From Psychrobacter sp. UBA3962 (GTDB taxonomy: Bacteria > Pseudomonadota > Gammaproteobacteria > Pseudomonadales > Moraxellaceae): a DNA stretch of 27,833 nucleotides. The stretch covers positions 1,016-28,848 of the forward strand of contig NZ_DGDC01000047.1 of assembly GCF_002385225.1 (NCBI RefSeq). The letters are read 5' to 3'. The notes below the pieces were generated by a model, which worked only from the letters and a program-made list of their open reading frames with translations, was not told the origin of the DNA and did no database searches. Positions 8,297 to 17,396 of the stretch are shown here, in pieces; positions within the stretch are counted from its first letter, which is position 1; every line of letters begins with the position of its first letter. A program made the position numbers and the translations under genes.

Positions 8297-8403
8297 CTTT
8301 CACAAAAACTAAAAGAGTATTAGCAGAAGTTAAAAGATTTCTTTTGGTATAACTCATGCAAGTCAAACATAAGCCTTAATAATTCGAATCTTTACATCCT
8401 CGA

Positions 8404-8418
8404 CGTGTCAGTTACACG
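8404..8418 (-). promoter_or_regulatory. Inverted repeat and weak promoter candidate upstream of putP
   Basis: CGTGT (8404-8408), five bases, ACACG (8414-8418) form an exact dyad that could be an operator. A minus-strand TATAAT lies at 8445-8450 without a good -35 box. If used, it gives a leader of about 210 bases containing both this dyad and the hairpin at 8262-8296. The rest of the 421-base gap is AT-rich with no gene seen. Confidence 0.35.
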
Positions 8419-8577
8419 CCATTAACTTTTGGCAATATGGTTGCATTATAGAGTAAAAAATAAGGGATTACGAATGCAATTAAAATTTGAAACTGATTAG
8501 AAATTTAATAAGGTGATTTAGAGGGGACTTTAAATTGAGGGGATAACGCTAATAAAAACTTGCTGAAGAAGCCGAAT

Positions 8578-8614
8578 AAAAAATGCTTTGACTCTTATCG
8601 AAGTCAAAGCATTT
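8578..8614 (-). terminator. Terminator of the LysR-type regulator gene
   Basis: A perfect 13-base stem, 8581-8593 with 8602-8614 (AAATGCTTTGACT and its complement), is followed on the minus strand by a T tract. It lies 35 bases past the regulator stop codon. Confidence 0.88.
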
Positions 8615-8648
8615 AGGTAACCACACAAATAAAATAACCAATCAAGAC

Positions 8649-9521
8649 TTATTCAATAGGCGCCAACATCTGCATTAAGGCATCGACACTAGCAGAACGC
8701 GTCAAGCTTGGGTTAATAACCACGCCCAAGTAGCGTTGCAGCTCTAAGTCTTTGGCCATATCAATGGTAGCCAGCTCATGATTGATCAAAGTTTGGGGTA
8801 GCACTGACCAACCTAGACCGACAGAGACCAACATACGAATAGACTCAAGAGGGTTGGTGGTCATGGTGGCATATGGCTTTAAGTTCTGTTTGGCAAATTC
8901 AGCCAAAGTAATCTGACTGGTAAAGGTATTGGCTGCCGGCAAGATAGCTGAATAGTGTGCTAATTGCTCTAAAGTTACATTTGATTTTTTTGCTAAAGGT
9001 GACAGAGTACCCGTCACGAAGAATAAGGGATCTGACCAAAGCGTATGGTAAGTCAAGCGCTTGTCATATACTGGCGGTAAAGTTAAAAAGGCCAGTGACA
9101 GTTCCCCGTCAAGCACCGCCTTGTGTGCAGCCTCTGAATCCACAAAATGTACCTCAAGCTGAACCGAAGGGTAAGTTTGAATAAACTGCTTTAGCACAGG
9201 AGGTAAATGGTGCAGTCCAATATGATGACTGGTACCAATAACTAATTTGCCAGAGATGGTCTGCTGCGAGTTTTGGATATTAATCTTAAAGTTATCGTAA
9301 TCATCCAACCAGCGCTTGGCATGCGGCAGTAATTCGTTAGCAGCAGCGGTAGGCACGATACCACGGCCTAGCGTATCGAATAGGGTAACCTTAAATTCAT
9401 CTTCAAGATTTTTGATTCGCTTACTGACAGCAGGCTGAGTAATAAAAAGTTTTTCAGCCGCTCCTGAGATACTGCCCGTTTGCATTACAGTGATAAAGGT
9501 GGTCAAATTTGTGGTATTCAT
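8649..9521 (-). CDS. LysR-type transcriptional regulator divergent from leuCDB
   Basis: A 290-residue DNA-binding regulator of standard LysR length. Residues about 4-62 form the winged helix-turn-helix with the usual SISGAAEKLFITQPAVSKRI recognition stretch. Residues about 90-285 form the substrate-binding domain with the GKLVIGTSH entry and a VGLGWSVLP loop. Regulators of this class usually control the adjacent divergent operon in response to a small molecule. Here that operon is leuCDB, so control by a leucine-pathway metabolite such as isopropylmalate is a reasonable inference. The ligand cannot be read from the sequence. A dyad candidate operator lies in the shared intergenic region at 9583-9596. 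Confidence 0.88.
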   Translation of the reverse strand: MNTTNLTTFITVMQTGSISGAAEKLFITQPAVSKRIKNLEDEFKVTLFDTLGRGIVPTAAANELLPHAKRWLDDYDNFKINIQNSQQTISGKLVIGTSHHIGLHHLPPVLKQFIQTYPSVQLEVHFVDSEAAHKAVLDGELSLAFLTLPPVYDKRLTYHTLWSDPLFFVTGTLSPLAKKSNVTLEQLAHYSAILPAANTFTSQITLAEFAKQNLKPYATMTTNPLESIRMLVSVGLGWSVLPQTLINHELATIDMAKDLELQRYLGVVINPSLTRSASVDALMQMLAPIE

Positions 9522-9582
9522 GGTCAGCCTAAAACTATCAAAAAAGGAATGGAATTTATAAGTATAATATAAAGTTTGCTAT

Positions 9583-9628
9583 ATGATAAAAATCATCAAT
9601 TATTATTATATAACTTAGCTGTTATAAT
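9583..9628 (+). promoter_or_regulatory. Candidate LysR-box dyad and leuC promoter
   Basis: ATGAT (9583-9587), four A, ATCAT (9592-9596) is an exact inverted repeat. A perfect TATAAT follows at 9623-9628 with no good -35 box, as expected for an activator-dependent promoter. The dyad would sit about 45 bases upstream of the transcription start. The rest of the 335-base gap (9522-9856) is AT-rich, with only weak hairpins and no gene. Confidence 0.4.
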
Positions 9629-9856
9629 CTCAATACGTAAGGCGAGTTAAGTTAAGATTATTATATATAATATCAGCCACTAAATTGGCTTAAATATTTC
9701 AATTATATTAAATACCTTAATTATAGCAGTGGTAAGGGGAAATATAGTCTTTAATTACCATCGCCCTTAATTAGATTATTAATAGCAAGATTATCACTTT
9801 CGTTAATTACTTTTATTTATACCTACAAACATTATAAGCCAGCAAGGAAGTATTCC

Positions 9857-11293
9857 ATGTCAGCAACACAATCAAATACCGCAAAAACATTATACGACAA
9901 ACTTTGGGACGCTCACTTAGTCAGTCAGCGTGATGATGGCTCAAGCCTAATTTATATTGATCGCCATTTATTACATGAAGTGACCAGTCCTCAAGCTTTT
10001 GAAGGTTTGGCTTTGGCCAATCGTGAACCTTGGCGTTTGTCGGCCAACATTGCTACCCCAGACCATAACGTGCCTACTGTGCGTAAAGAGCGTCTAGAAG
10101 GGGTAAGTGGCATTAAAGATGAAGTGTCACGCTTACAGGTAAAAACCTTAGATGACAACTGTGCTAAGTTCAACATTGCTGAATTCACCATCAATGATGC
10201 CCGTCAAGGTATCGTACACGTGGTGGGTCCAGAGCAAGGCTTAGTATTACCCGGAATGACCGTAGTATGTGGTGACTCTCATACCGCGACTCATGGTGCT
10301 TTAGGCTGCTTGGCACATGGTATTGGTACCTCTGAAGTTGAACACGTACTAGCCACACAATGCTTGGTACAAAAGAAATCTAAAAACATGCTAATCCGTG
10401 TTGATGGTGAGCTTGGTGAAGGCGTGACGGCCAAAGACGTGGTATTGGCTATTATTGCTAAAATTGGTACTGCAGGTGGTACAGGTTATGCGATTGAGTT
10501 TGCCGGTGAGGTGTTCAAAAATATGAGCATGGAAGGCCGTATGACCGTCTGTAATATGGCCATTGAAGCCGGTGCTCGTGTGGGTATGGTGGGCGTAGAT
10601 GAGACCACCATTGAGTACGTTAAAGGTCGCCCTTACTCGCCAACAGGAGAGCAGTGGGAGCAAGCGGTTGAGTACTGGAACACGCTACATTCAGACGAAG
10701 GCGCTCATTTTGATGCCATCATTGAATTAGATGGTAGTGAAATTGCGCCACAAGTATCTTGGGGAACCTCACCTGAGATGGTAGTGGATGTAACTCAAAA
10801 TGTACCGACATTGGCTCAAGCCAAAGATGAAGTACAGCAAGAAGCTTGGACTCGTGCTTATGAGTATATGGGGTTAGAGCAAGGTCAGCCTATTACTGAT
10901 ATTAAGCTTGACCGTATTTTTATCGGCTCTTGCACCAACTCACGTATCGAAGATTTACGTTCAGCAGCGTCAGTAATTAAAGGTCGTAAAGTTGCAGATA
11001 ATGTCAAAGAAGCCATCGTTGTAGCAGGCTCAGGACAAGTGAAACAGCAAGCTGAAGAGGAAGGGCTAGATAAGGTATTTATCGAAGCTGGGTTTGAATG
11101 GCGTGAGCCAGGCTGCTCAATGTGTTTGGCTATGAATGCTGATAAGCTAGAGCCAAAAGAGCACTGTGCTTCTACTTCGAACCGTAACTTTGAAGGACGT
11201 CAGGGGAATGGCGGTCGTACTCACTTAGTTAGTCCAGCTATGGCTGCGGCTGCGGCATTGGCCGGTCACTTTGTGGATGTACGCAGTTTCTAA
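9857..11293 (+). CDS. leuC: 3-isopropylmalate dehydratase large subunit
   Basis: With LeuD it converts 2-isopropylmalate to 3-isopropylmalate, the second step specific to leucine synthesis, in the cytoplasm. The product has 478 residues, the usual length being about 465-475. The three 4Fe-4S ligands are visible: Cys359 in GSCTNSR, and Cys420 and Cys423 in PGCSMC. The aconitase-family stretch CGDSHTATHGALG lies near residue 137. AAGGAAG precedes the ATG. It is the first gene of leuC-leuD-leuB, with leuD 51 bases downstream. Expression is probably set by the divergent LysR-type regulator. Confidence 0.97.
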   Translation: MSATQSNTAKTLYDKLWDAHLVSQRDDGSSLIYIDRHLLHEVTSPQAFEGLALANREPWRLSANIATPDHNVPTVRKERLEGVSGIKDEVSRLQVKTLDDNCAKFNIAEFTINDARQGIVHVVGPEQGLVLPGMTVVCGDSHTATHGALGCLAHGIGTSEVEHVLATQCLVQKKSKNMLIRVDGELGEGVTAKDVVLAIIAKIGTAGGTGYAIEFAGEVFKNMSMEGRMTVCNMAIEAGARVGMVGVDETTIEYVKGRPYSPTGEQWEQAVEYWNTLHSDEGAHFDAIIELDGSEIAPQVSWGTSPEMVVDVTQNVPTLAQAKDEVQQEAWTRAYEYMGLEQGQPITDIKLDRIFIGSCTNSRIEDLRSAASVIKGRKVADNVKEAIVVAGSGQVKQQAEEEGLDKVFIEAGFEWREPGCSMCLAMNADKLEPKEHCASTSNRNFEGRQGNGGRTHLVSPAMAAAAALAGHFVDVRSF

Positions 11294-11344
11294 GCTGTCA
11301 CAGATTAAACTACAACCCCCTATTTAAAGTTAAAGGAATACACC

Positions 11345-11995
11345 ATGCAAGCTTATAACACTCAAACCGGCATCGTATGCCCATTAGATCGCTCCAACGT
11401 TGATACTGATCAGATTATCGCGAAACAGTTTTTAAAATCAATCAAACGGACAGGTTTTGGCGTTAACCTATTTGACGATTGGCGTTATAAAGATGAAGGC
11501 TATCCAGGTCAAGATCCGTCAACCCGTGTGATTAACCCTGACTTTGTCTTAAACAAACCGCGCTACCAAGGGGCAACCATCTTGCTAGCTCGTGATAACT
11601 TCGGCTGTGGCTCAAGCCGTGAGCATGCGCCTTGGGCATTATCAGAGTATGGTTTTCGCACCATTATCGCACCAAGTTTCGCTGATATTTTCTATAATAA
11701 CTGCTTTAAAAATGGCATGTTGCCGATTGTATTGACCGAAGAGCAAGTAGACGAGCTATTTGAAGCATGTTTTGCCAACGAAGGCTATGAGCTAACCGCT
11801 GACCTTGAGCGTCAAGTGGTGGTGACCCCTGAAGGCAAAGAGTTTCCTTTTGAAGTCGATGAGTTTCGTAAGCATTGCTTGTTAAATGGTTTAGACGATA
11901 TTGGTCTAACCTTACAGCAAGAAGATGCTATCAAAGCTTATGAAGCAAAAATGCAGCAAAAAACACCTTGGGTATTTAATGAAGTTCAGGCATAA
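11345..11995 (+). CDS. leuD: 3-isopropylmalate dehydratase small subunit
   Basis: The swivelling small subunit of isopropylmalate isomerase; it completes the active site with LeuC. The product has 216 residues, normal for proteobacterial LeuD. The signature NFGCGSSREHAPWAL lies at about 87-101, and the N-terminal DRSNVDTDQIIAKQFLK stretch is typical. AAAGGAATA precedes the ATG. It sits in the leuCDB operon. Confidence 0.97.
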   Translation: MQAYNTQTGIVCPLDRSNVDTDQIIAKQFLKSIKRTGFGVNLFDDWRYKDEGYPGQDPSTRVINPDFVLNKPRYQGATILLARDNFGCGSSREHAPWALSEYGFRTIIAPSFADIFYNNCFKNGMLPIVLTEEQVDELFEACFANEGYELTADLERQVVVTPEGKEFPFEVDEFRKHCLLNGLDDIGLTLQQEDAIKAYEAKMQQKTPWVFNEVQA

Positions 11996-12087
11996 GCCCA
12001 GCACCCTTTTAAGGACTAAGCCCGTCAGTTGCTGAATCAATTAACGGGCAATCAAGATTTTAGAACCATCATTTAGGAACACAGGAT

Positions 12088-13191
12088 ATGGCAACCGTAT
12101 TAACTCTAGCAGGGGATGGCATTGGTCCGGAGATTATGACTCAGGCCGTTGCAGTATTAAAAGCAGTCAATGAAAAGTTTGAGCTGGGACTGACCTTAGA
12201 AGAAGGTGACTTAGGTGGTGCGGCTATCGACAGAGCAGGGGTGCCTTTACCAGAGGATACTTTACAAAAAGCACGCGCTGCCGATGCGGTATTACTAGGT
12301 GCAGTAGGCGGACCTAAGTGGGATGGTATCGAGCGTAGCATTCGTCCGGAGCGTGGCTTATTAAAAATCCGTAGTGAGCTGGGTTTATTTGCCAACTTAC
12401 GTGTGGCTAAGTTGTATCCTCAACTGGCCAATGCTTCAAGCTTAAAGCCAGAAATCATTTCAGGACTAGACTTGCTTATCGTACGTGAGTTGACCGGCGG
12501 TATCTATTTTGGTGAACCTCGTGGTATCCGTACTTTAGAAAATGGTGAGCAGCAAGGCTATAACACCATGGTCTATAAAACCTCTGAGATTGAGCGTATT
12601 GGTAAAGTAGCGTTTGAATTGGCCAAAGTACGTGCTAAAGCCAACGGTACAGCTGCCAAGATTTGTTCAGTAGATAAAGCCAACGTGCTAGAAGTTACTG
12701 AGCTTTGGAAGCAGACTATGATTAAGCTGCAGCAAAGTGAGTATCCAGAAGTTGAACTAAGTCATATGTATGCTGACAATGCTTGTATGCAACTGGTGCG
12801 AGATCCTAAGCAGTTTGACGTGATGGTAACCGGTAATATGTTTGGTGATATCTTATCTGATGAGGCGGCGATGTTGACCGGCTCTATCGGTATGTTGCCT
12901 TCAGCTAGCCTAGATGAAAATGGTAAAGGCATGTATGAGCCCTGCCACGGTAGTGCTCCAGATATCGCGGGTCAAGATAAAGCCAACCCTTTAGCGACCA
13001 TTTTGTCAGTGGCTATGATGCTGCGTTATACCTTTAAGCATGAAGAGTCTGCAGCCGCTATCGAGCAAGCAGTGAGTGACGTGCTTGATGACGGTCTACG
13101 CACTGGTGACATCATGGACAGCGATGAATCAGGCTTAACGCTGGTAGGCTGTAAGCAGATGGGTGAAGCGGTATTGGCCAAGCTTGGCTAA
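12088..13191 (+). CDS. leuB: 3-isopropylmalate dehydrogenase
   Basis: NAD-dependent oxidative decarboxylation of 3-isopropylmalate, the third leucine-specific step. The product has 367 residues. The N-terminal LAGDGIGPEI nucleotide-fold start, the substrate loop with ELTGGIYFGEPRG, the metal-binding GDILSDEAAML segment, and the C-terminal EPCHGSAPDIAGQDKANP stretch are all present. It follows leuD by 92 bases with no terminator between, and a strong terminator lies at 13223-13254. The leuA gene for the first step is not in the window. Confidence 0.97.
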   Translation: MATVLTLAGDGIGPEIMTQAVAVLKAVNEKFELGLTLEEGDLGGAAIDRAGVPLPEDTLQKARAADAVLLGAVGGPKWDGIERSIRPERGLLKIRSELGLFANLRVAKLYPQLANASSLKPEIISGLDLLIVRELTGGIYFGEPRGIRTLENGEQQGYNTMVYKTSEIERIGKVAFELAKVRAKANGTAAKICSVDKANVLEVTELWKQTMIKLQQSEYPEVELSHMYADNACMQLVRDPKQFDVMVTGNMFGDILSDEAAMLTGSIGMLPSASLDENGKGMYEPCHGSAPDIAGQDKANPLATILSVAMMLRYTFKHEESAAAIEQAVSDVLDDGLRTGDIMDSDESGLTLVGCKQMGEAVLAKLG

Positions 13192-13222
13192 GTGTTTGTC
13201 ATACCCTAGAGTATTCACTCAT

Positions 13223-13254
13223 AAAAAACCCGAATCTTATGGTTCGGGTTTTTT
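13223..13254 (+). terminator. Terminator of the leuCDB operon
   Basis: A perfect 12-base stem pairs 13223-13234 (AAAAAACCCGAA) with 13243-13254, with an 8-base loop and a T tract. The following bases up to 13468 are AT-rich with no gene seen. Confidence 0.92.
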
Positions 13255-13468
13255 TATTTAAGATTATAGGAATTTTTATTAAAGGCTAGAGTGCTATTTA
13301 TTCAAAGTTATAAAGCTAAGAATAGGGCGGGAATATACATAATTTTGCATAAGATAACCAATACTGGGTTAACCTAAGGGCTTATAAATAGTATAGTTAA
13401 AGTTAAATAATATAATGAATAAAACAGTTTAAATATAATAATAGCAACAATAAATATACGGAGCCTCC

Positions 13469-14734
13469 ATGCTTAATAATTTCTCAAACAACACTTCTCA
13501 AAACAGCACTGCCCACAACAGTAAAACAAGTAATATCAGTTCAACACAAGAGCACTCAAAAGCCGGCGTTAGATTAAAACAGTTAACGGTAGCCATTTCT
13601 GCGAGCTTAGCCCTTAGCTTATCCTATGCTGCAGAGACGAATGAGGCGGAGCAGGTGGCTCAAGATACTCAAGCTCAGAGTACTGTAGCCACTGCCCAAC
13701 AAGATGATGTACAGCAAGACAGTACTCAACAAGCAAGCTCTGCTCAGACGATCGACAATCAAGTCGAAAATGAAGGGGAAGAGGAAGGTGCTGCAGAAGC
13801 TCAGTCAACTCAAGCTAAAGCCCAGACTCAAACCAAATCTCAGTCAAACTCTGAGCTATCGGCCATGGCACAGCAAGTTAATGACAGTGAGTGGCAGCCG
13901 GGCGTTAAGATGACGCAAGCTGTGGGTACGAAAGTACAGGCATTATTAAACTGGAATCATCATGGTGTTGGTGCGGTAGATGGCTGGTGGGGGAAAAACA
14001 CCCAAAAAGCGATGCAGGCTTTTCAAAAAGCCAAAGGCTTGCCTGTGACCGACACCCTTGACCAAAAGACGTGGAAAGCTTTGCAAAGTGGTGATCTGGC
14101 CAGTAAGCCTGTACTCATTAGCTATACGTTGACGGATTCTGATGTCAATATTAAGACCACCACCATTCCACAAGGGGTTGAGGCTAAGTCTAAGTTAGAA
14201 GGCTTGTATTATGAGAGTGTGGCCGAGGCAATGGCAGAAAAGTTTCATATGAGTATCAGCTATCTAAAGCAGCTGAATCCCAATGCCACTTTCACAGAAG
14301 GTGAGACACTTACGGTATATAATCCTAGCAAAGCCAATAAGAAAGCAGTAACCCGAGTAGTGGCTGATAAAAACAGCCAAACTTTATATGCTTATGATAA
14401 AAACGATAAGTTGGTTGCCAGTTATCCAACCACAGTAGGGAGCACAGCTACTCCATCACCGACAGGGACTCATAAGGTGCAGACTAAGGTAAGTGACCCA
14501 AACTATACGCATACCGATCCTGAAGGTAAGCAAACCATCTTGCCACCCGGTCCGAATAACCCAGTGGGCCGAGTATGGATTGGTTTAACCAAGCCCTCTT
14601 ATGGTATCCACGGTTCACCTGATCCAGAGCGTATCAGTCGTCAAGCTTCAGCAGGCTGCATTCGTTTGACCAACTGGGATGCCATGGCCTTATTAAATAC
14701 CATTGATAATAATGCCACGGTTGAGATCAAATAA
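13469..14734 (+). CDS. Secreted L,D-transpeptidase (YkuD) with peptidoglycan-binding domain
   Basis: The 421-residue envelope enzyme probably forms 3-3 cross-links or attaches proteins to peptidoglycan. The N-terminus has a long Ser/Asn-rich stretch, then a hydrophobic segment (about 38-52) and a likely cleavage near SYA. Residues about 55-130 are a Gln/Ala/Ser-rich linker. A PG_binding_1 domain lies at about 150-205 (AVDGWWGKNTQKAMQAFQ). A LysM-like stretch (about 250-290) follows. The YkuD domain has His381 in IHGS and catalytic Cys397 in SAGCIRL. GGAG precedes the ATG. A terminator follows, so it is probably monocistronic. Family assignment is firm; the exact cross-linking role is inferred. 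Confidence 0.92.
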   Translation: MLNNFSNNTSQNSTAHNSKTSNISSTQEHSKAGVRLKQLTVAISASLALSLSYAAETNEAEQVAQDTQAQSTVATAQQDDVQQDSTQQASSAQTIDNQVENEGEEEGAAEAQSTQAKAQTQTKSQSNSELSAMAQQVNDSEWQPGVKMTQAVGTKVQALLNWNHHGVGAVDGWWGKNTQKAMQAFQKAKGLPVTDTLDQKTWKALQSGDLASKPVLISYTLTDSDVNIKTTTIPQGVEAKSKLEGLYYESVAEAMAEKFHMSISYLKQLNPNATFTEGETLTVYNPSKANKKAVTRVVADKNSQTLYAYDKNDKLVASYPTTVGSTATPSPTGTHKVQTKVSDPNYTHTDPEGKQTILPPGPNNPVGRVWIGLTKPSYGIHGSPDPERISRQASAGCIRLTNWDAMALLNTIDNNATVEIK

Positions 14735-14753
14735 GAGAAAAAGACAGCAACGC

Positions 14754-14791
14754 AAAAAAACCGCTACCTAATAAGGATTAGCGGTTTTTTT
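14754..14791. terminator. Bidirectional terminator between the L,D-transpeptidase gene and infA
   Basis: The stem pairs 14754-14766 with 14779-14791 (ACCGCTA core), with A and T tracts on both sides. It serves the plus-strand transpeptidase gene and probably the minus-strand infA. Confidence 0.88.
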
Positions 14792-14856
14792 TATGACTGC
14801 ATAACAATTTAATTGCAGCAGTCTAGGGTAAACCTAAGTTATAGCTTATTGAGCTA

Positions 14857-15081
14857 TTAAGTTTTACCACGGTAAGTAATACGACCTTTGGTTAAGTCGT
14901 ATGGAGTCATCTCAACTTTAACCTTATCACCGGTTAAAATACGGATGTAGTGTTTGCGCATCTTACCTGAAATATGGGCAATAATCTCATGTCCATTTTC
15001 AAGGCGCACTTTGAAAAGTGTATTAGGAAGGGTGTCAATGACTTCGCCTTCAAATTCAATAATGTCGTCTTTTTTTGCCAT
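14857..15081 (-). CDS. infA: Translation initiation factor IF-1
   Basis: A single OB-fold (S1-type) protein that binds the A site of the 30S subunit during initiation. The ATG at 15081 gives 74 residues beginning MAKKDDIIEFEGEV, matching the family's 72-74. An in-frame start at 15105 would add eight residues with no family support. The conserved ISGKMRKHYIRI and PYDLTKGRITYR stretches are present. No clear Shine-Dalgarno site precedes the ATG. Confidence 0.97.
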   Translation of the reverse strand: MAKKDDIIEFEGEVIDTLPNTLFKVRLENGHEIIAHISGKMRKHYIRILTGDKVKVEMTPYDLTKGRITYRGKT

Positions 15082-15207
15082 AATTATTTGGGTTAACCCG
15101 TTCAAAAAGAATTGTAGGCAGTCATTATACGCAAAATCTAATCATTAAGCAAATTTTAAGGACTAATGACTTGATAAAGCCGGTTTAATTTGCTAGTTAC
15201 CTAAAAT

Positions 15208-16074
15208 TTACTCAGCTAAGTTCAACCATTGTGGGGCTAAAGGAAGTTTGGGTAGCAGTTGTTGATACGGCTCAGGATAGTAGGCATTGATAAAATACAG
15301 CCCATCTGGTGAGGCAGTCGGCGGAGCGATAGTACGGTCTTTGGCCTGCAAAATACGCAAGTAATCTTCAGGCTGTAACTCGCCCTTACCAATGGCGAAT
15401 AGAGTGCCCATAAGGTTTCTGACCATGTGATGCAAAAATCCATCAGCTTGGATATCAAACACGATAAACTGCCCATGCTCAAATAGTTTGGCATGATGGA
15501 TATTACGTACGGGCTGATTGGATTGACAGGCAGCAGCTCGAAAGCTACTAAAGTCATGAGTGCCGACAATCTGCTCAGCGGTTTGCTGCATTAAAGCCAA
15601 ATCAAGCGGCTCATGAATGTGGGTAACCAAATGGTTAAGCATGGCCGGGCGCTGTGGCTGATTTAAAGTGATATAGCGATAGCGACGAGCGATAGCACCA
15701 AAGCGGGCATGGAACTCATCAGGCATAGGCTGAATCCAGCGTATGGCAATGTCATCGGGCAATAAGCTGTTAGCGCCGCGAAGCCAGTTATAAATACCGC
15801 GCTTGGCACTGGTTCTAAAATGAGCGAGCATATTGCCACCATGTACGCCGGCATCAGTGCGACCTGCTGCCACAACCTCGATGGGCTCATTGGCAATTTT
15901 GCTGAGCGTCTCTTCTACCACCTGCTGCACACACAACACCTCTTGCTGTCGCTGCCAACCTCGATAATTTGCCCCATTAAACTCGATACCCAGGGCATAA
16001 GTTTGTAAGGGGCTAGTAGTAGCTTGAGCAGGGGTATCAGTCACGGTGTTAGAAGGTTCGATATTAGAGGTCAT
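15208..16074 (-). CDS. truA: tRNA pseudouridine(38-40) synthase TruA
   Basis: Isomerises uridines 38-40 in the anticodon arm of many tRNAs. The product has 288 residues from the ATG at 16074; an in-frame GTG at 16113 would give 301. Neither start has a strong binding site, and the conserved core begins only at about residue 26 (YALGIEFNGANYRGW). The catalytic Asp74 lies in AAGRTDAGVHG. The C-terminal FLHHMVRNLMGTL helix is typical. Downstream of the asparaginase and fimV-like genes on the same strand it may form a loose operon. Pairing of a fimV gene with truA is known from Pseudomonas. Confidence 0.93.
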   Translation of the reverse strand: MTSNIEPSNTVTDTPAQATTSPLQTYALGIEFNGANYRGWQRQQEVLCVQQVVEETLSKIANEPIEVVAAGRTDAGVHGGNMLAHFRTSAKRGIYNWLRGANSLLPDDIAIRWIQPMPDEFHARFGAIARRYRYITLNQPQRPAMLNHLVTHIHEPLDLALMQQTAEQIVGTHDFSSFRAAACQSNQPVRNIHHAKLFEHGQFIVFDIQADGFLHHMVRNLMGTLFAIGKGELQPEDYLRILQAKDRTIAPPTASPDGLYFINAYYPEPYQQLLPKLPLAPQWLNLAE

Positions 16075-16219
16075 GAATTCAGCCAAAGTTGAAGTATCAA
16101 AAATAGTAAGCACTAAGTAAGTAAACGATTAAATAGTTAAATAAATCCTAAGCTAGTCAGTGCTACAAAGTGCAGGGCGTATTATAAGGGCTTACTGTCT
16201 TTGATTGAAATGAAGTTAC

Positions 16220-17311
16220 TTACTGTTTGCCAACACTATAGCTCCAACGTTGGCGACGACGAGCAGGGGTGTCAAAGGCCAAGTGCAACCAAAGTAGGCG
16301 GGCATAGACAGCAGGGACAGTCAATCGGCCAGCCGATAATACATGATGCTCATACTGCCAGCTGCCTGCCGCATAAGCTTCACTTACGCCGCCATAAGGG
16401 CACTGAGTGGTGCAAACTACGATATGACCGTGCTGATAAAGCTTATCCAAAGTTTGTGCCAGCTGCTCACTAAAGGGAATGTTACCGGCCCCAAAACCCA
16501 TGAGTATGATGCCCGTAGGAGGCAATTCAAGGAGCGCAGTCAATTGTGAACTTAACCACTCACCACTATTAGGAACACAATAAATAGTAGGAATAATAGC
16601 CGTTTTGGCTTGGGAAGTAATGACTTCTAGCTTGTCTTGAGTGTCTTCTATCCAGTTGCGTCGGCGGGCTGCGGGTAGCGACTTCAGATAACTATTGGCA
16701 GGATAGCCAGCACGAGTATGACCAGTAAATGCCATTAAATCATGACTGTGAATTTTTTGAACGGTTTGTGCCGGCCAGGATTCACCAGCGAAGGTCACAA
16801 ATACGCCTGACTCTCCGTGAGCGGCCAAACCAATAGCGTCCGATAGATTGCCCCAAGCATCGCTATGGGGATCAATGTTGTAATTGTGAATGTCATTGGC
16901 ATCAAATAAGGGGCGCATGCTTGCGGTAAGTGCCAACGAGACATCAGATCCGGCAAAAGCTTCTGCCAAAAAAGAGCCTAAGTAGCTAAGGGTGTCTGTG
17001 CCAGTGATTAGCACAAAATGACGATAGCCTTGGGCATACCGGTTTAAAATTAACTGAAAGAAATGACTGAAATCTGAAGGTGACAACTGACTGCTGTCTT
17101 TTACACAACTATTTTCTAAAACCTCTATATTGCTGGTCAGGTTTTGTCTGACCTTATCCATTAACAAAGGCAAAAAAGTCGTTGCTGGCAAGGCTGATAA
17201 AGGTTTGCCGTAGCTGCCAAAAGTTCCACCGGCATAGATAAGTTGGACTTTGTTGGAAGTGGCTTGATCTAGGGTATGGTCGGTTGAGCTGTCTGTTTTA
17301 TTTTCTGTCAT
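16220..17311 (-). CDS. Asparaginase family protein
   Basis: The 363-residue product belongs to the bacterial-type asparaginase/glutaminase family, hydrolysing asparagine (or a related amide) to aspartate and ammonia. The first active-site loop reads IYAGGTFGSY, with nucleophile candidate Thr30 in place of the usual TGGTIA. The second threonine/aspartate pair is in TGTDTL (Thr105, Asp106). An SMRP segment and a Gly-Glu-x-x-Pro-Ala-x-x-Val-x-Lys-like stretch (GESWPAQTVQK) carry the expected catalytic lysine. No signal peptide is seen, so it should be cytoplasmic. The divergent first loop and the 20-residue polar N-terminal extension leave substrate preference open. It lies between the fimV-like gene and truA. 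Confidence 0.85.
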   Translation of the reverse strand: MTENKTDSSTDHTLDQATSNKVQLIYAGGTFGSYGKPLSALPATTFLPLLMDKVRQNLTSNIEVLENSCVKDSSQLSPSDFSHFFQLILNRYAQGYRHFVLITGTDTLSYLGSFLAEAFAGSDVSLALTASMRPLFDANDIHNYNIDPHSDAWGNLSDAIGLAAHGESGVFVTFAGESWPAQTVQKIHSHDLMAFTGHTRAGYPANSYLKSLPAARRRNWIEDTQDKLEVITSQAKTAIIPTIYCVPNSGEWLSSQLTALLELPPTGIILMGFGAGNIPFSEQLAQTLDKLYQHGHIVVCTTQCPYGGVSEAYAAGSWQYEHHVLSAGRLTVPAVYARLLWLHLAFDTPARRRQRWSYSVGKQ

Positions 17312-17396
17312 GATAAAAGTCTACAAATAGCTTTGAGTGTTAGGTTTTGGGCATAAAGTATTATTTAAGAAGCGTCATATAAAGACACCTCCAAAA

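Noticed and set aside
8320..8370. 16-codon minus-strand frame in the putP leader
   Set aside because: It has an AAGG only three bases before the ATG, contains no proline, and shows no known peptide pattern. Too weak to call a gene.
9584..9619. Short frame M-I-K-I-I-N-Y-Y-Y-I-T upstream of leuC as a possible leader peptide
   Set aside because: It has no leucine codons and no ribosome binding site, and no terminator/antiterminator pair follows, so leu-type attenuation is not supported.
10391..10663. 90-residue frame antisense to leuC
   Set aside because: It mirrors the codon pattern of leuC, has no ribosome site, and no family resemblance.
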